A stretch of 21,086 nt of DNA, from contig DAOUGD010000280.1 of the NCBI GenBank assembly GCA_034429475.1, forward strand, positions 1 to 21,086, given 5' to 3'. The DNA is from JAKQHY01 sp034429475. Its GTDB lineage: Bacteria; Chloroflexota; Anaerolineae; B4-G1; SLSP01. A model generated the notes under the pieces. It was not told the origin of the DNA and searched no databases. It saw only the letters and a program-made list of their open reading frames with translations. Both the position numbers and the translations under genes were made by a program. This document shows positions 7,082 through 12,580 of the stretch, piece by piece. Position 1 is the stretch's first letter. Each line of letters starts with the position of its first letter.

Positions 7082-7142
7082 GTAGACGGTAGACAGTAGA
7101 CGGTAGACAGGTGGCAGCCCCGTCTACCGTCTACCGTCTACC
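7082..7142. repeat. Inverted heptamer tract (GTAGACG units) forming a long hairpin
   Basis: Four units alternating GTAGACG/GTAGACA (7082-7109) are followed, after a GGTGGCAGCC spacer, by three CGTCTAC units on the opposite strand (7121-7141). Arms 7088-7108 and 7122-7142 pair over 21 bp with a single mismatch and a 13-nt loop. It sits between the glycosylase stop and the chelatase start codon, 23 nt before the latter. Confidence 0.85.
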
Positions 7143-7165
7143 ATTTTGATAACGGGAGCAGTGTA

Positions 7166-8284
7166 GTGAAAAAACGGCTAGTCTTTCCCTTTACCGCGAT
7201 TGTAGGACAGGAACGTATGAAGCGTGCCCTGATTTTAAACGCCATCCACGTGCGCATTGGCGGCGTGTTGATTCGCGGCGAGCGCGGCACGGCCAAGTCC
7301 ACGGCGGCGCGCGCTCTGGCGGCTCTCCTGCCGGAAATCAAAGTCGTCGCCGGCGACCCGTTCGGCTGCGACCCCGATCAGCCGGCGACGTGGTGTACCA
7401 ATTGCCACGAGCGCGCCGCTGCGACCTCCGCCGATCTGCCGTCAACGACGAAGAAAGTGCCCTTCGTGGAACTGCCGGTGGGCGCGACCGAAGATCGCGT
7501 GGTCGGCACGCTCGACATCGAGCGCGCCATCCAGAAGGGCGAGCGGCGCTTCGAGCCGGGCGTCCTGGCGGCGGCCAATCGCGGCATCCTCTACGTGGAC
7601 GAGGTCAACCTGCTGGACGACCACATCGTAGACGTCCTGCTCGACGCGGCGGCGATGGGCGTCAACACCGTCGAGCGCGAAGGCATCTCCTTCCAACATC
7701 CCGCCCGCTTCATCCTGGTGGGCACAATGAACCCCGAAGAGGGCGACTTGCGCCCGCAGTTGCTCGACCGTTTCGCGCTGTGCGTGGACGTGCAGGGCAT
7801 CCAGGACGCTCGCGCGCGGATGGCGATTATGGAGTACAACCTGGCGTTTGAAGAAGACCCGGAAAGCTTTTACGAAGAATGGCGTCCTCACGAGGAGGCG
7901 CTGGCCGCGCGCATTGAGGAGGCTCGCCGCTTGCTGCCCCAGGTCCGCTACACCCGCGCCGACATGGCGACCATCGCCGGCATGATGGGCGGCCTGGGGG
8001 TGGATGGCCACCGCAGCGATCTGGTGATCCTCAAGACGGCGGTGGCGCACGCGGCCTGGGAAGGGCGGCCGCACGTCACCGACCGCGACATTATGCTGGC
8101 CGCCGAACTCGCGCTGCCGCACCGCCTCAAGCGCCAACCGTTTGACGAAGTCCAGACTGCGCTGACCTCGTTGGAAAAAATGGTGACGACGGCGCGCACC
8201 CAGGCCGCGGATGACGCGGGCGAGACCGAAGAGACCATGGTGGCAGAGGCGCAGGCCGGGGAGGAACGCGAAAAAAAAGTGTGA
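7166..8284 (+). CDS. chlI: ChlI-like AAA+ ATPase subunit of a Mg/cobalt chelatase (372 aa)
   Basis: This is the AAA+ motor subunit that, with a VWA-bearing subunit and a large CobN/ChlH subunit, drives ATP-dependent insertion of Co or Mg into a tetrapyrrole. Seen here: Walker A GERGTAKS (38-45), a Cys-bearing insert with C68, C77 and C80 that could bind metal, Walker B ILYVDEVNLLDD (141-152), and the sensor/Arg-finger region GTMNPEEGDLRPQLLDRF (186-203). A C-terminal helical lid and a charged Glu/Ala/Lys tail follow. The GTG at 7166 has GGGAG 7 nt upstream. The stop overlaps the start of the VWA gene (GTGA), just after a run of eight A's that may allow -1 frameshifting into it. In organisms without chlorophyll, such pairs serve CobN in cobalamin synthesis. 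No cobN or chlH is in the window, so the metal is inferred. Confidence 0.92.
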   Translation: MKKRLVFPFTAIVGQERMKRALILNAIHVRIGGVLIRGERGTAKSTAARALAALLPEIKVVAGDPFGCDPDQPATWCTNCHERAAATSADLPSTTKKVPFVELPVGATEDRVVGTLDIERAIQKGERRFEPGVLAAANRGILYVDEVNLLDDHIVDVLLDAAAMGVNTVEREGISFQHPARFILVGTMNPEEGDLRPQLLDRFALCVDVQGIQDARARMAIMEYNLAFEEDPESFYEEWRPHEEALAARIEEARRLLPQVRYTRADMATIAGMMGGLGVDGHRSDLVILKTAVAHAAWEGRPHVTDRDIMLAAELALPHRLKRQPFDEVQTALTSLEKMVTTARTQAADDAGETEETMVAEAQAGEEREKKV

Positions 8285-8310
8285 GCGTTGAGGCGGGCGA
8301 CGTGGCCGCC
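8258..8310 (+). other. Probable -1 programmed ribosomal frameshift signal joining chlI to the VWA gene
   Basis: Eight A's at 8271-8278 give the heptamer A-AAA-AAA in the ChlI frame (GAA AAA AAA GTG TGA). A one-base slip back continues as AGT GTG AGC GTT GAG directly into the VWA frame. GGGGAGG at 8258-8264 lies ~7 nt upstream, placed to act as a stimulatory internal Shine-Dalgarno and far from ideal (about 16 nt) as an initiator for the GTG at 8281. A GGCGG...CCGCC stem (8292-8296 / 8306-8310) follows. The slipped product would be 692 aa, the usual size of one-chain ChlI/ChlD-type cobaltochelatase subunits. Confidence 0.72.
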
Positions 8311-9243
8311 GAGGCCGCCGACTCGTCTCAACGCCAGGCATTTGCCCAGGATACGCCGCAGTGGCCCTCCGAAGGGAAGTGGTGGGAGGGCGGCAAGCTC
8401 ATCCAGCCCGGCGCGCTGTTCCAGGCGCGTAAGTTGGAGACCCCGCAGGATCGCCGCGTGCGCTCGACGGCCGGCCGCCGCAGTCGCACGAAGACCACCC
8501 GCAAACGCGGGCGCTACGTCAGGGCGCAGCCCTCGCCGCGAGATGCGTCAGACCTGGCGTTTGACGCGACGCTGCGGGCGGCGGCCCCCTTTCAACTGGA
8601 ACGCCGTCATCTTGACGGCCAGACGCCGGCCCTGCACTTGCGCCCCAGCGACTACCACAAAAAACAGCGCGTCCGGCGCGCGGCCAACTTGATCATGTTT
8701 GCGGTGGACGCTTCGTGGTCCATGGCCGTCTCCGAGCGGATGGAAGCCACCAAAGGCGCGGTGCTCTCCTTGCTGACCGACGCCTATCAACGGCGCGATC
8801 GCGTGGGGCTGATCGTCTTTCAAAAGGATCGGGCGACCCTGGTGCTGCCCCCCACCAACAGCGTCGAGCTGGCGCAGAAGCAGCTCGTCAACCTGCCGGT
8901 GGGCGGGAAGACGCCCTTATCCGCCGGACTGTGGCTGGCGCAGCAGGCCATCGCGCGGGAGATGCTGCGCTATCCCGAACTGCTGCCCCTGTTGATTATC
9001 CTGACCGACGGCGCCGGCAACGTCTCGCTGGGCAGCCTGCCGCCTCAGATCGAAGCCTACACCATCGCCGACCAGATTCACGAGCAGGACATCCGCTCGG
9101 TGGTGATCAACATGGAGAACGCGGACTTCGACAAGGGCCTGGCGCAATCCCTGGCCGATCACCTGGGGGGCGTGTGCTATCGTCTGGAGGCGCTGCATAG
9201 CGCGTCCCTGGTGAAGATGGTGCGCAGCGAATTGGCGATGTGA
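8281..9243 (+). CDS. VWA-domain (ChlD/BchD-like) chelatase subunit, or C-terminal half of a frameshift-made ChlD (320 aa)
   Basis: The first ~115 residues are a polar, Arg-rich linker (RRVRSTAGRRSRTKTTRKRGRY) followed by the conserved FDATLRAAAPFQLERR...HLRPSDYHKKQRVRRAANL block that precedes the VWA domain in ChlD/cobaltochelatase proteins. The VWA domain (about 135-320) keeps an intact MIDAS: DASWS (DxSxS), Thr in GGKTPLSAGL and Asp in LTDGAGN. A usual ChlD also has an N-terminal AAA+ domain; that is absent here and supplied by the upstream overlapping gene. If translated on its own it starts at GTG 8281 by coupling. If by -1 frameshift at the A-run, it is the C-terminal half of a 692-residue subunit. 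Both products may be made. Confidence 0.9.
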   Translation: MSVEAGDVAAEAADSSQRQAFAQDTPQWPSEGKWWEGGKLIQPGALFQARKLETPQDRRVRSTAGRRSRTKTTRKRGRYVRAQPSPRDASDLAFDATLRAAAPFQLERRHLDGQTPALHLRPSDYHKKQRVRRAANLIMFAVDASWSMAVSERMEATKGAVLSLLTDAYQRRDRVGLIVFQKDRATLVLPPTNSVELAQKQLVNLPVGGKTPLSAGLWLAQQAIAREMLRYPELLPLLIILTDGAGNVSLGSLPPQIEAYTIADQIHEQDIRSVVINMENADFDKGLAQSLADHLGGVCYRLEALHSASLVKMVRSELAM

Positions 9244-9249
9244 AACTTT

Positions 9250-9320
9250 CTCAACGGATTGAACGGATTTTAACGGATTTTTATCCTAACATTCCGTAAA
9301 TCCTGTTATTTTCTGAGGAG
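9250..9320 (+). repeat. Dispersed ACGGATT repeat, copy A (~70 bp)
   Basis: The block opens with CTCAACGGATT, GAACGGATTT and TAACGGATTT units of about 9-10 nt, then continues TATCCTAACATTCCGTAAATC and ends in a GAGGAG ribosome-binding site. A closely matching block is at 14941-15010. It fills nearly the whole gap between the VWA gene and the cinA-like gene. Confidence 0.85.
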
Positions 9321-9328
9321 GGCGTGGA

Positions 9329-9820
9329 ATGTTGGCTGAACAGGTGGGCGCGGCGCTGCTGGCGCGGCATTGGCGGCTGGCGGTGGCGGAATCGGCGACC
9401 GGTGGGTTGGTGGGGCATTGGCTGACCTCAGTTTCCGGCAGCTCCGCCTACTTCTGGGGCGGCGTGATCGCGTATGCCAATGAAGTCAAGCAGAACGTGC
9501 TCGGCGTGCGTGTGGAAACCCTCACCCGCTGGGGCGCCGTTAGCCCCCAGGTTGCTCTGGAGATGGCGCAGGGCGTCTGCCGCGTCGTGGGCGTCGAAAT
9601 GGGTGTGAGCATCACCGGCATTGCCGGCCCGACCGGTGCAACGCCTGCCAAGCCGGTGGGCCTGTACTACGTGGGATTGGCTGCGCCCGGTGACCGGCGC
9701 GTGTGGCGCTACCTGTTGGACGGCGACCGCGCCGCCAACAACGAGACGATTGCGCGCGCCGTGCTGACTCATGTGCGCGACTATCTGTTCGTAGTAACCG
9801 CTTCAGCGGTCTTTTTTTGA
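9329..9820 (+). CDS. pncC: CinA C-terminal domain protein / nicotinamide-nucleotide amidase PncC-like (163 aa)
   Basis: This domain deamidates nicotinamide mononucleotide in NAD salvage. The whole protein is one domain: LAVAESATGGLVGHWLTSVSGSS at 17-39 contains the ESxTGG active-site loop (21-26), YFWGGVIAYANEVKQNVLGV follows, then VSPQVALEMAQG and the signature GIAGPTGATPAKPVG (97-111). The usual ESCTGG Cys is Ala, a common variation. GAGGAGG lies 7 nt before the ATG. The last ten residues (FVVTASAVFF) and the stop codon come from a dispersed GTAGTAAC hairpin repeat, so the native C-terminus was probably at about DYL. The N-terminal MoCF-like domain of full CinA is not present. Confidence 0.92.
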   Translation: MLAEQVGAALLARHWRLAVAESATGGLVGHWLTSVSGSSAYFWGGVIAYANEVKQNVLGVRVETLTRWGAVSPQVALEMAQGVCRVVGVEMGVSITGIAGPTGATPAKPVGLYYVGLAAPGDRRVWRYLLDGDRAANNETIARAVLTHVRDYLFVVTASAVFF

Positions 9821-9840
9821 ACGGCTGAAGCCGTTACTAC
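9790..9840. repeat. GTAGTAAC hairpin repeat, copy 1
   Basis: Two ~20-nt arms read GTAGTAAC-CGCTTCAGCG-GT and AACGGCTGAAGCCGTTACTAC. They pair with each other with a few mismatches, and each also forms its own small hairpin (ACCGC/GCGGT and AACGGC/GCCGTT). The same motif forms the core of the element at 11184-11273. It overlaps the 3' end of the CinA-like gene. Confidence 0.85.
9797..9818 (+). terminator. Intrinsic terminator provided by the hairpin repeat
   Basis: ACCGC-TTCA-GCGGT is followed directly by CTTTTTTT, the layout of a rho-independent terminator for the chelatase/cinA direction. It overlaps the final codons and stop of the CinA-like gene. The stem is short, so strength is uncertain. 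Confidence 0.5.
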
Positions 9841-9876
9841 AGGCTTTACTCTCGTTTTTGCAGGCTGATTGAATGT

Positions 9877-11160
9877 ATGGACGACAAACTACGCCGCAAA
9901 CTCACCCGCATGGGCGTGAGCCAGGGCCTCAAGGGACTCAAATCCCCGCCGCGTCCCGTAGAGCCTGTCGCATCGCCTGTGACGCCGCCCGCCACGACGC
10001 TGCCCGGCGTCGAAATCCAGACGGCGCACGGGCCGGTCTGGGTGGATCGGCGTGTGTATGCGGCGGAGTATCGGCACGGAGACTACGCGCTGGGCGACGT
10101 GGCGCAGTGCTCGGTGGACGCGCTGGCGCTGCTCGGCGAGGCTGGATTGGGCGCGCGCCCGCTCTTCCTCGACACCGAGACGACCGGCTTGGCGGGCGGC
10201 GCGGGCACGCTCGTCTTCCTCACCGGCGTCGCGCTGTGGGATGGCGACGACTTGACGCTTCACCAAGTCTTCCTGCGCGATCCCGCCGAAGAACCCGCCG
10301 CGCTCCAGTACCTCGCCGATGTGCTTGCATCCGCCACGGGCCTCGTCAGCTTCAACGGGCGCGGCTTCGACGTGCCGCTGCTGCAAAGCCGCTTTATCCT
10401 CAACCGGCTGCCGCCGCAGTGGACGGCCCTCCCGCACCTCGACCTGCTCTCCGTGGCGCGGCAGCTCTGGCGCGACCATCTTCCCTCGCGGCGGCTGGGC
10501 GAGTTGGAGACGCACATTCTCAACGTGACCCGCGCCGAAGCGGACATTGATTCCGCGCTCATTCCGGGGATGTACCTGGATTACCTCCGCACCGGTGCGC
10601 CGGGCGATATGGCGCGCGTCTTCTACCACAATCTGGTGGACGTGCTGAGCCTCGTCACATTATTGACGCACACGGCGCGGATGGCAGCCGCGCCGGAGCA
10701 AATGGCGCTGGCTGCTGGCGAATGGGCCGGCGTGGGCCGCGTCTACGACCGAGCCGGGCGTGAGGTGGACGCACTCGCCGCGTGGGAGCGCGCCCTCTCC
10801 GGTGACGCGGGTAACCTCGACCCCGCGTGCGCCGCCCGGCTCTGGCGCGAGATCGGCGTGCGCCGCCGCCGCGCCGGTGCGTGGGATTCTGCCTGTGCTG
10901 CCTGGGATGCCTGGGCCGCGCGCCTCCCGCTCGACGCCGAGCCACTGATCGAGCGCGCCAAGTATGACGAGTGGACGGCCCGCGACCTCAATGCCGCTCT
11001 CGCCGAAACCATCGCCGCTCTAGAACGTGCATCCCAACAACCGCGCGGTCCCACACGCGCGCAGCTCATCGCCGATTTGCGTCACCGCCAGGAACGGTTG
11101 GAGCGAAAAAGAGCGAATGAGCGGATCAGCGAGAAAGCGGATCGGCGAGAAAGCGAGTGA
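9877..11160 (+). CDS. YprB-like RNase H-fold (DEDD-type) exonuclease-family protein (427 aa)
   Basis: The central domain is an RNase H-like nuclease of the YprB type. LFLDTETTGLAGGAGTLVFLTGVA holds D99 and E101, SFNGRGFDVPLLQSRF holds the second Asp (D165), HLDLLSVARQLWRDHLPSRRLGELE follows, and YHNLVDVLSLVTLL near 250 gives the last acidic residue. The C-terminal ~150 residues are Ala-rich helices like TPR units (AGREVDALAAWERAL, AGAWDSACAAWDAW). The N-terminus is a basic, Pro-rich tail. The ATG at 9877 has only a weak GCAGG upstream. The last ~18 residues (ERKRANERISEKADRRESE region) are encoded by a period-8 tandem repeat and are probably not ancestral. Substrate unknown; in this family nuclease activity on nucleic acid is presumed. 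Confidence 0.88.
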   Translation: MDDKLRRKLTRMGVSQGLKGLKSPPRPVEPVASPVTPPATTLPGVEIQTAHGPVWVDRRVYAAEYRHGDYALGDVAQCSVDALALLGEAGLGARPLFLDTETTGLAGGAGTLVFLTGVALWDGDDLTLHQVFLRDPAEEPAALQYLADVLASATGLVSFNGRGFDVPLLQSRFILNRLPPQWTALPHLDLLSVARQLWRDHLPSRRLGELETHILNVTRAEADIDSALIPGMYLDYLRTGAPGDMARVFYHNLVDVLSLVTLLTHTARMAAAPEQMALAAGEWAGVGRVYDRAGREVDALAAWERALSGDAGNLDPACAARLWREIGVRRRRAGAWDSACAAWDAWAARLPLDAEPLIERAKYDEWTARDLNAALAETIAALERASQQPRGPTRAQLIADLRHRQERLERKRANERISEKADRRESE

Positions 11161-11167
11161 GCGAGCA
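11102..11167 (+). repeat. Octamer tract (AGCGGATC/AGCGAGAA units) at a gene 3' end
   Basis: Seven contiguous units from 11112, AGCGAATG, AGCGGATC, AGCGAGAA, AGCGGATC, GGCGAGAA, AGCGAGTG and AGCGAGCA, are preceded by a partial unit AGCGAAAA. The stop codon of the YprB-like gene lies inside the sixth. The units are reverse complements of the GATCCGCT/TTCTCGCT octamers found at 16110-16181 and 20495-20598. Confidence 0.85.
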
Positions 11168-11183
11168 CCGAGCATCCAGTATC

Positions 11184-11273
11184 AGTAGATGAAAATTTTG
11201 GGTTCGTAGTAACGGCTTTAGCCGTCCAAGAGACCGCTGAAGCGGTTACTACGAGCAGATTTTTCATCTACTG
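11184..11273. mobile_element. MITE-like element, ~90 bp, holding GTAGTAAC repeat copy 2
   Basis: Terminal inverted repeats AGTAGATGAAAA (11184-11195) and TTTTCATCTACT (11261-11272) enclose a second inverted repeat: CGTAGTAACGGCTTTAGCCGT (11205-11225) and ACCGCTGAAGCGGTTACTACG (11233-11253, each 20-21 nt). The hexamer AGTATC occurs directly on both sides (11178-11183 and 11274-11279), like a target-site duplication. The flanks are GAGCATC-type heptamers. It encodes nothing and would need a transposase in trans. Confidence 0.6.
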
Positions 11274-11324
11274 AGTATCGAGCATCGAGCCACCAGCTTC
11301 CAAAATTCAAAATCAGGAGTCCTT

Positions 11325-11927
11325 ATGCAACTCTTATTAGCCACCCATAATCGAGGCAAACGTCGTGAATGGCTCCCGCTGCTGGCGGGGTTAGATATTG
11401 AATTGCTGCTGCCCGACGATTTAGGGCTGACCGGCGACGTGGAGGAAACGGGCGCGACCTACCGAGAGAACGCACTGATCAAAGCGCGCGCGCTGGCGGC
11501 GCTTTCCGGGCTGCCCGCGCTGGCCGACGACTCCGGCCTGGAGGTGGACGCGCTTGAGGGCGCGCCCGGCGTCTACTCGGCGCGCTACCACCTGGGCGAC
11601 GACGCCGTGCGATATCGGGCGCTGCTCAAGGCGCTGGCGGACGTCCCCGAGGGGGCGCGGGGCGCGCGCTTCCGCTGCCTCGCCGCGCTGGTGCTGCCCG
11701 ATGGTCGTGAATTTCTTACGGAGGGCGTCTGCGAGGGCGTCATCGCCTTTGCCCCGCGCGGCGAGGCTGGCTTCGGCTACGATCCGGTCTTCTACATGCC
11801 GGAGCGTGGCGTCACGATGGCCCAGCTATCCGCCGAAGAGAAGAACCGCATCAGCCACCGCGCCCGCGCTGCACAGCAGATGCGCGAGGTGTTAACGGGC
11901 GAGTTAGGAGTTAGGAGTGAGGAGTAA
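11325..11927 (+). CDS. rdgB: RdgB/HAM1-family XTP/dITP pyrophosphatase (200 aa)
   Basis: The enzyme hydrolyses non-canonical purine triphosphates (XTP, ITP, dITP) to monophosphates, cleaning the nucleotide pool. Diagnostic motifs: the N-terminal ATHNRGKRREW (6-16), TGATYRENALIKARALA, the ADDSGLEVDALEGAPGVYSARY active-site loop, RCLAALVLPDG, and the C-terminal GEAGFGYDPVFYMPERG followed by LSAEEKNRISHRARA. Length is standard. AGGAG lies just before the ATG. The last nine residues (GELGVRSEE) are encoded by a GAGTTAG heptamer tract that also supplies the stop codon, so the ancestral end was likely near REVL. The next gene starts ~100 nt downstream. Confidence 0.96.
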   Translation: MQLLLATHNRGKRREWLPLLAGLDIELLLPDDLGLTGDVEETGATYRENALIKARALAALSGLPALADDSGLEVDALEGAPGVYSARYHLGDDAVRYRALLKALADVPEGARGARFRCLAALVLPDGREFLTEGVCEGVIAFAPRGEAGFGYDPVFYMPERGVTMAQLSAEEKNRISHRARAAQQMREVLTGELGVRSEE

Positions 11928-11930
11928 GGA
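11901..11930 (+). repeat. Heptamer tract (GAGTTAG, four units) over the rdgB stop
   Basis: GAGTTAG, GAGTTAG, GAGTGAG and GAGTAAG run with period 7; the TAA stop of the rdgB-like gene lies in the fourth unit. The same family, reverse-complemented (ACTCCTA), is at 20602-20629. Confidence 0.8.
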
Positions 11931-11992
11931 TGCAAGAAGCAGGAGGCAGAAAACGGGGACAGTACCGCTATTCGCCGATTTGTTTGTTCCCT

Positions 11993-12016
11993 GACTCGCT
12001 TATTCGCTCATTCGCA
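11993..12016 (+). repeat. Octamer tract (GACTCGCT, three units)
   Basis: GACTCGCT, TATTCGCT and CATTCGCA run with period 8, directly before the AAAGGA ribosome-binding site of the next gene. They are close variants of the octamers in the glycosyltransferase gene and before the DMT permease. Confidence 0.65.
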
Positions 12017-12027
12017 AAGGAATGAAG

Positions 12028-12546
12028 ATGAACGGGATATTGTGGTTGCTTTTGCTGGCTCTATCTCTCGGCGGGGCGACGGCGTGGGCAGCGACTGGTG
12101 CGTTTAACGTCGGCGGATTTTTGATCCTGGCGGCGTTGATCGCAGGGGTGGGGAAGTGGTTACGCCGCCTGTCGCCGTGGGCTATCCCGATCCTCGCTCC
12201 GGTTGTTGTTCTGCTCGGTTGGCTGCTTCACGCACAGCGCTGGGGCTGGGAGCCGCTCTGGCCGGCATTGTGTCTGGGACTGGCGCTGCTGGCTGTCACC
12301 TGGGAGGCCATCCCCCCGGCGGCCTGGACGCGCTGGCTCACGCCGACACGGTTACTCGTGGTGGCCTACATCCTGCTGGCAGCCAGCGTCGCGCTGGGCG
12401 GGATGCCAATGTGGTGCCTGCTGGCCTTTCTCACCGCACCCGTTGCCTGGCACGCCAGAACCACTGCCGATGCCCGCGCCCAGATCGCAGCGCTGTTCGC
12501 CCTCTTTATCATCGTTGGCTACCTGATCAAGGGCCTGATCCGCTGA
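12028..12546 (+). CDS. Small polytopic membrane protein of unknown function (172 aa)
   Basis: I do not recognise the family. The sequence is mostly hydrophobic with about five or six helices (ILWLLLLALSLGGATAW, VGGFLILAALIAGVGKW, AIPILAPVVVLLGWLL, LCLGLALLAVTW, LLVVAYILLAASVAL, IAALFALFIIVGYLIKG). Loops are short and Trp/Arg-rich, with no charged residue pattern typical of transporters. The ATG at 12028 was preferred to that at 12022, because AAAGGA then has 6 nt spacing instead of abutting the start. It ends 34 nt before the phosphatase-superfamily gene, with a fresh AAGGAG between, so co-transcription is likely. Confidence 0.75.
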   Translation: MNGILWLLLLALSLGGATAWAATGAFNVGGFLILAALIAGVGKWLRRLSPWAIPILAPVVVLLGWLLHAQRWGWEPLWPALCLGLALLAVTWEAIPPAAWTRWLTPTRLLVVAYILLAASVALGGMPMWCLLAFLTAPVAWHARTTADARAQIAALFALFIIVGYLIKGLIR

Positions 12547-12580
12547 TCAACCTTAACTTTATTCAAAAAGGAGTGTTCTC

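Noticed and set aside
8271..8284. chlI as a pseudogene broken by a simple frameshift error
   Set aside because: Both halves have intact motifs, the break is at a typical slippery run with a placed Shine-Dalgarno, and such splits are known for chelatase genes; an assembly error in the A-run cannot be fully excluded.
7442..8341. 299-codon open frame on the minus strand opposite chlI
   Set aside because: High-GC antisense shadow; the plus strand has complete AAA+ motifs and the minus frame shows no domain, and it crosses the chlI/VWA junction.
11931..11992. Small RNA or transposon remnant before the octamer tract
   Set aside because: The stretch has no hairpin, promoter pair or inverted end that I can support.
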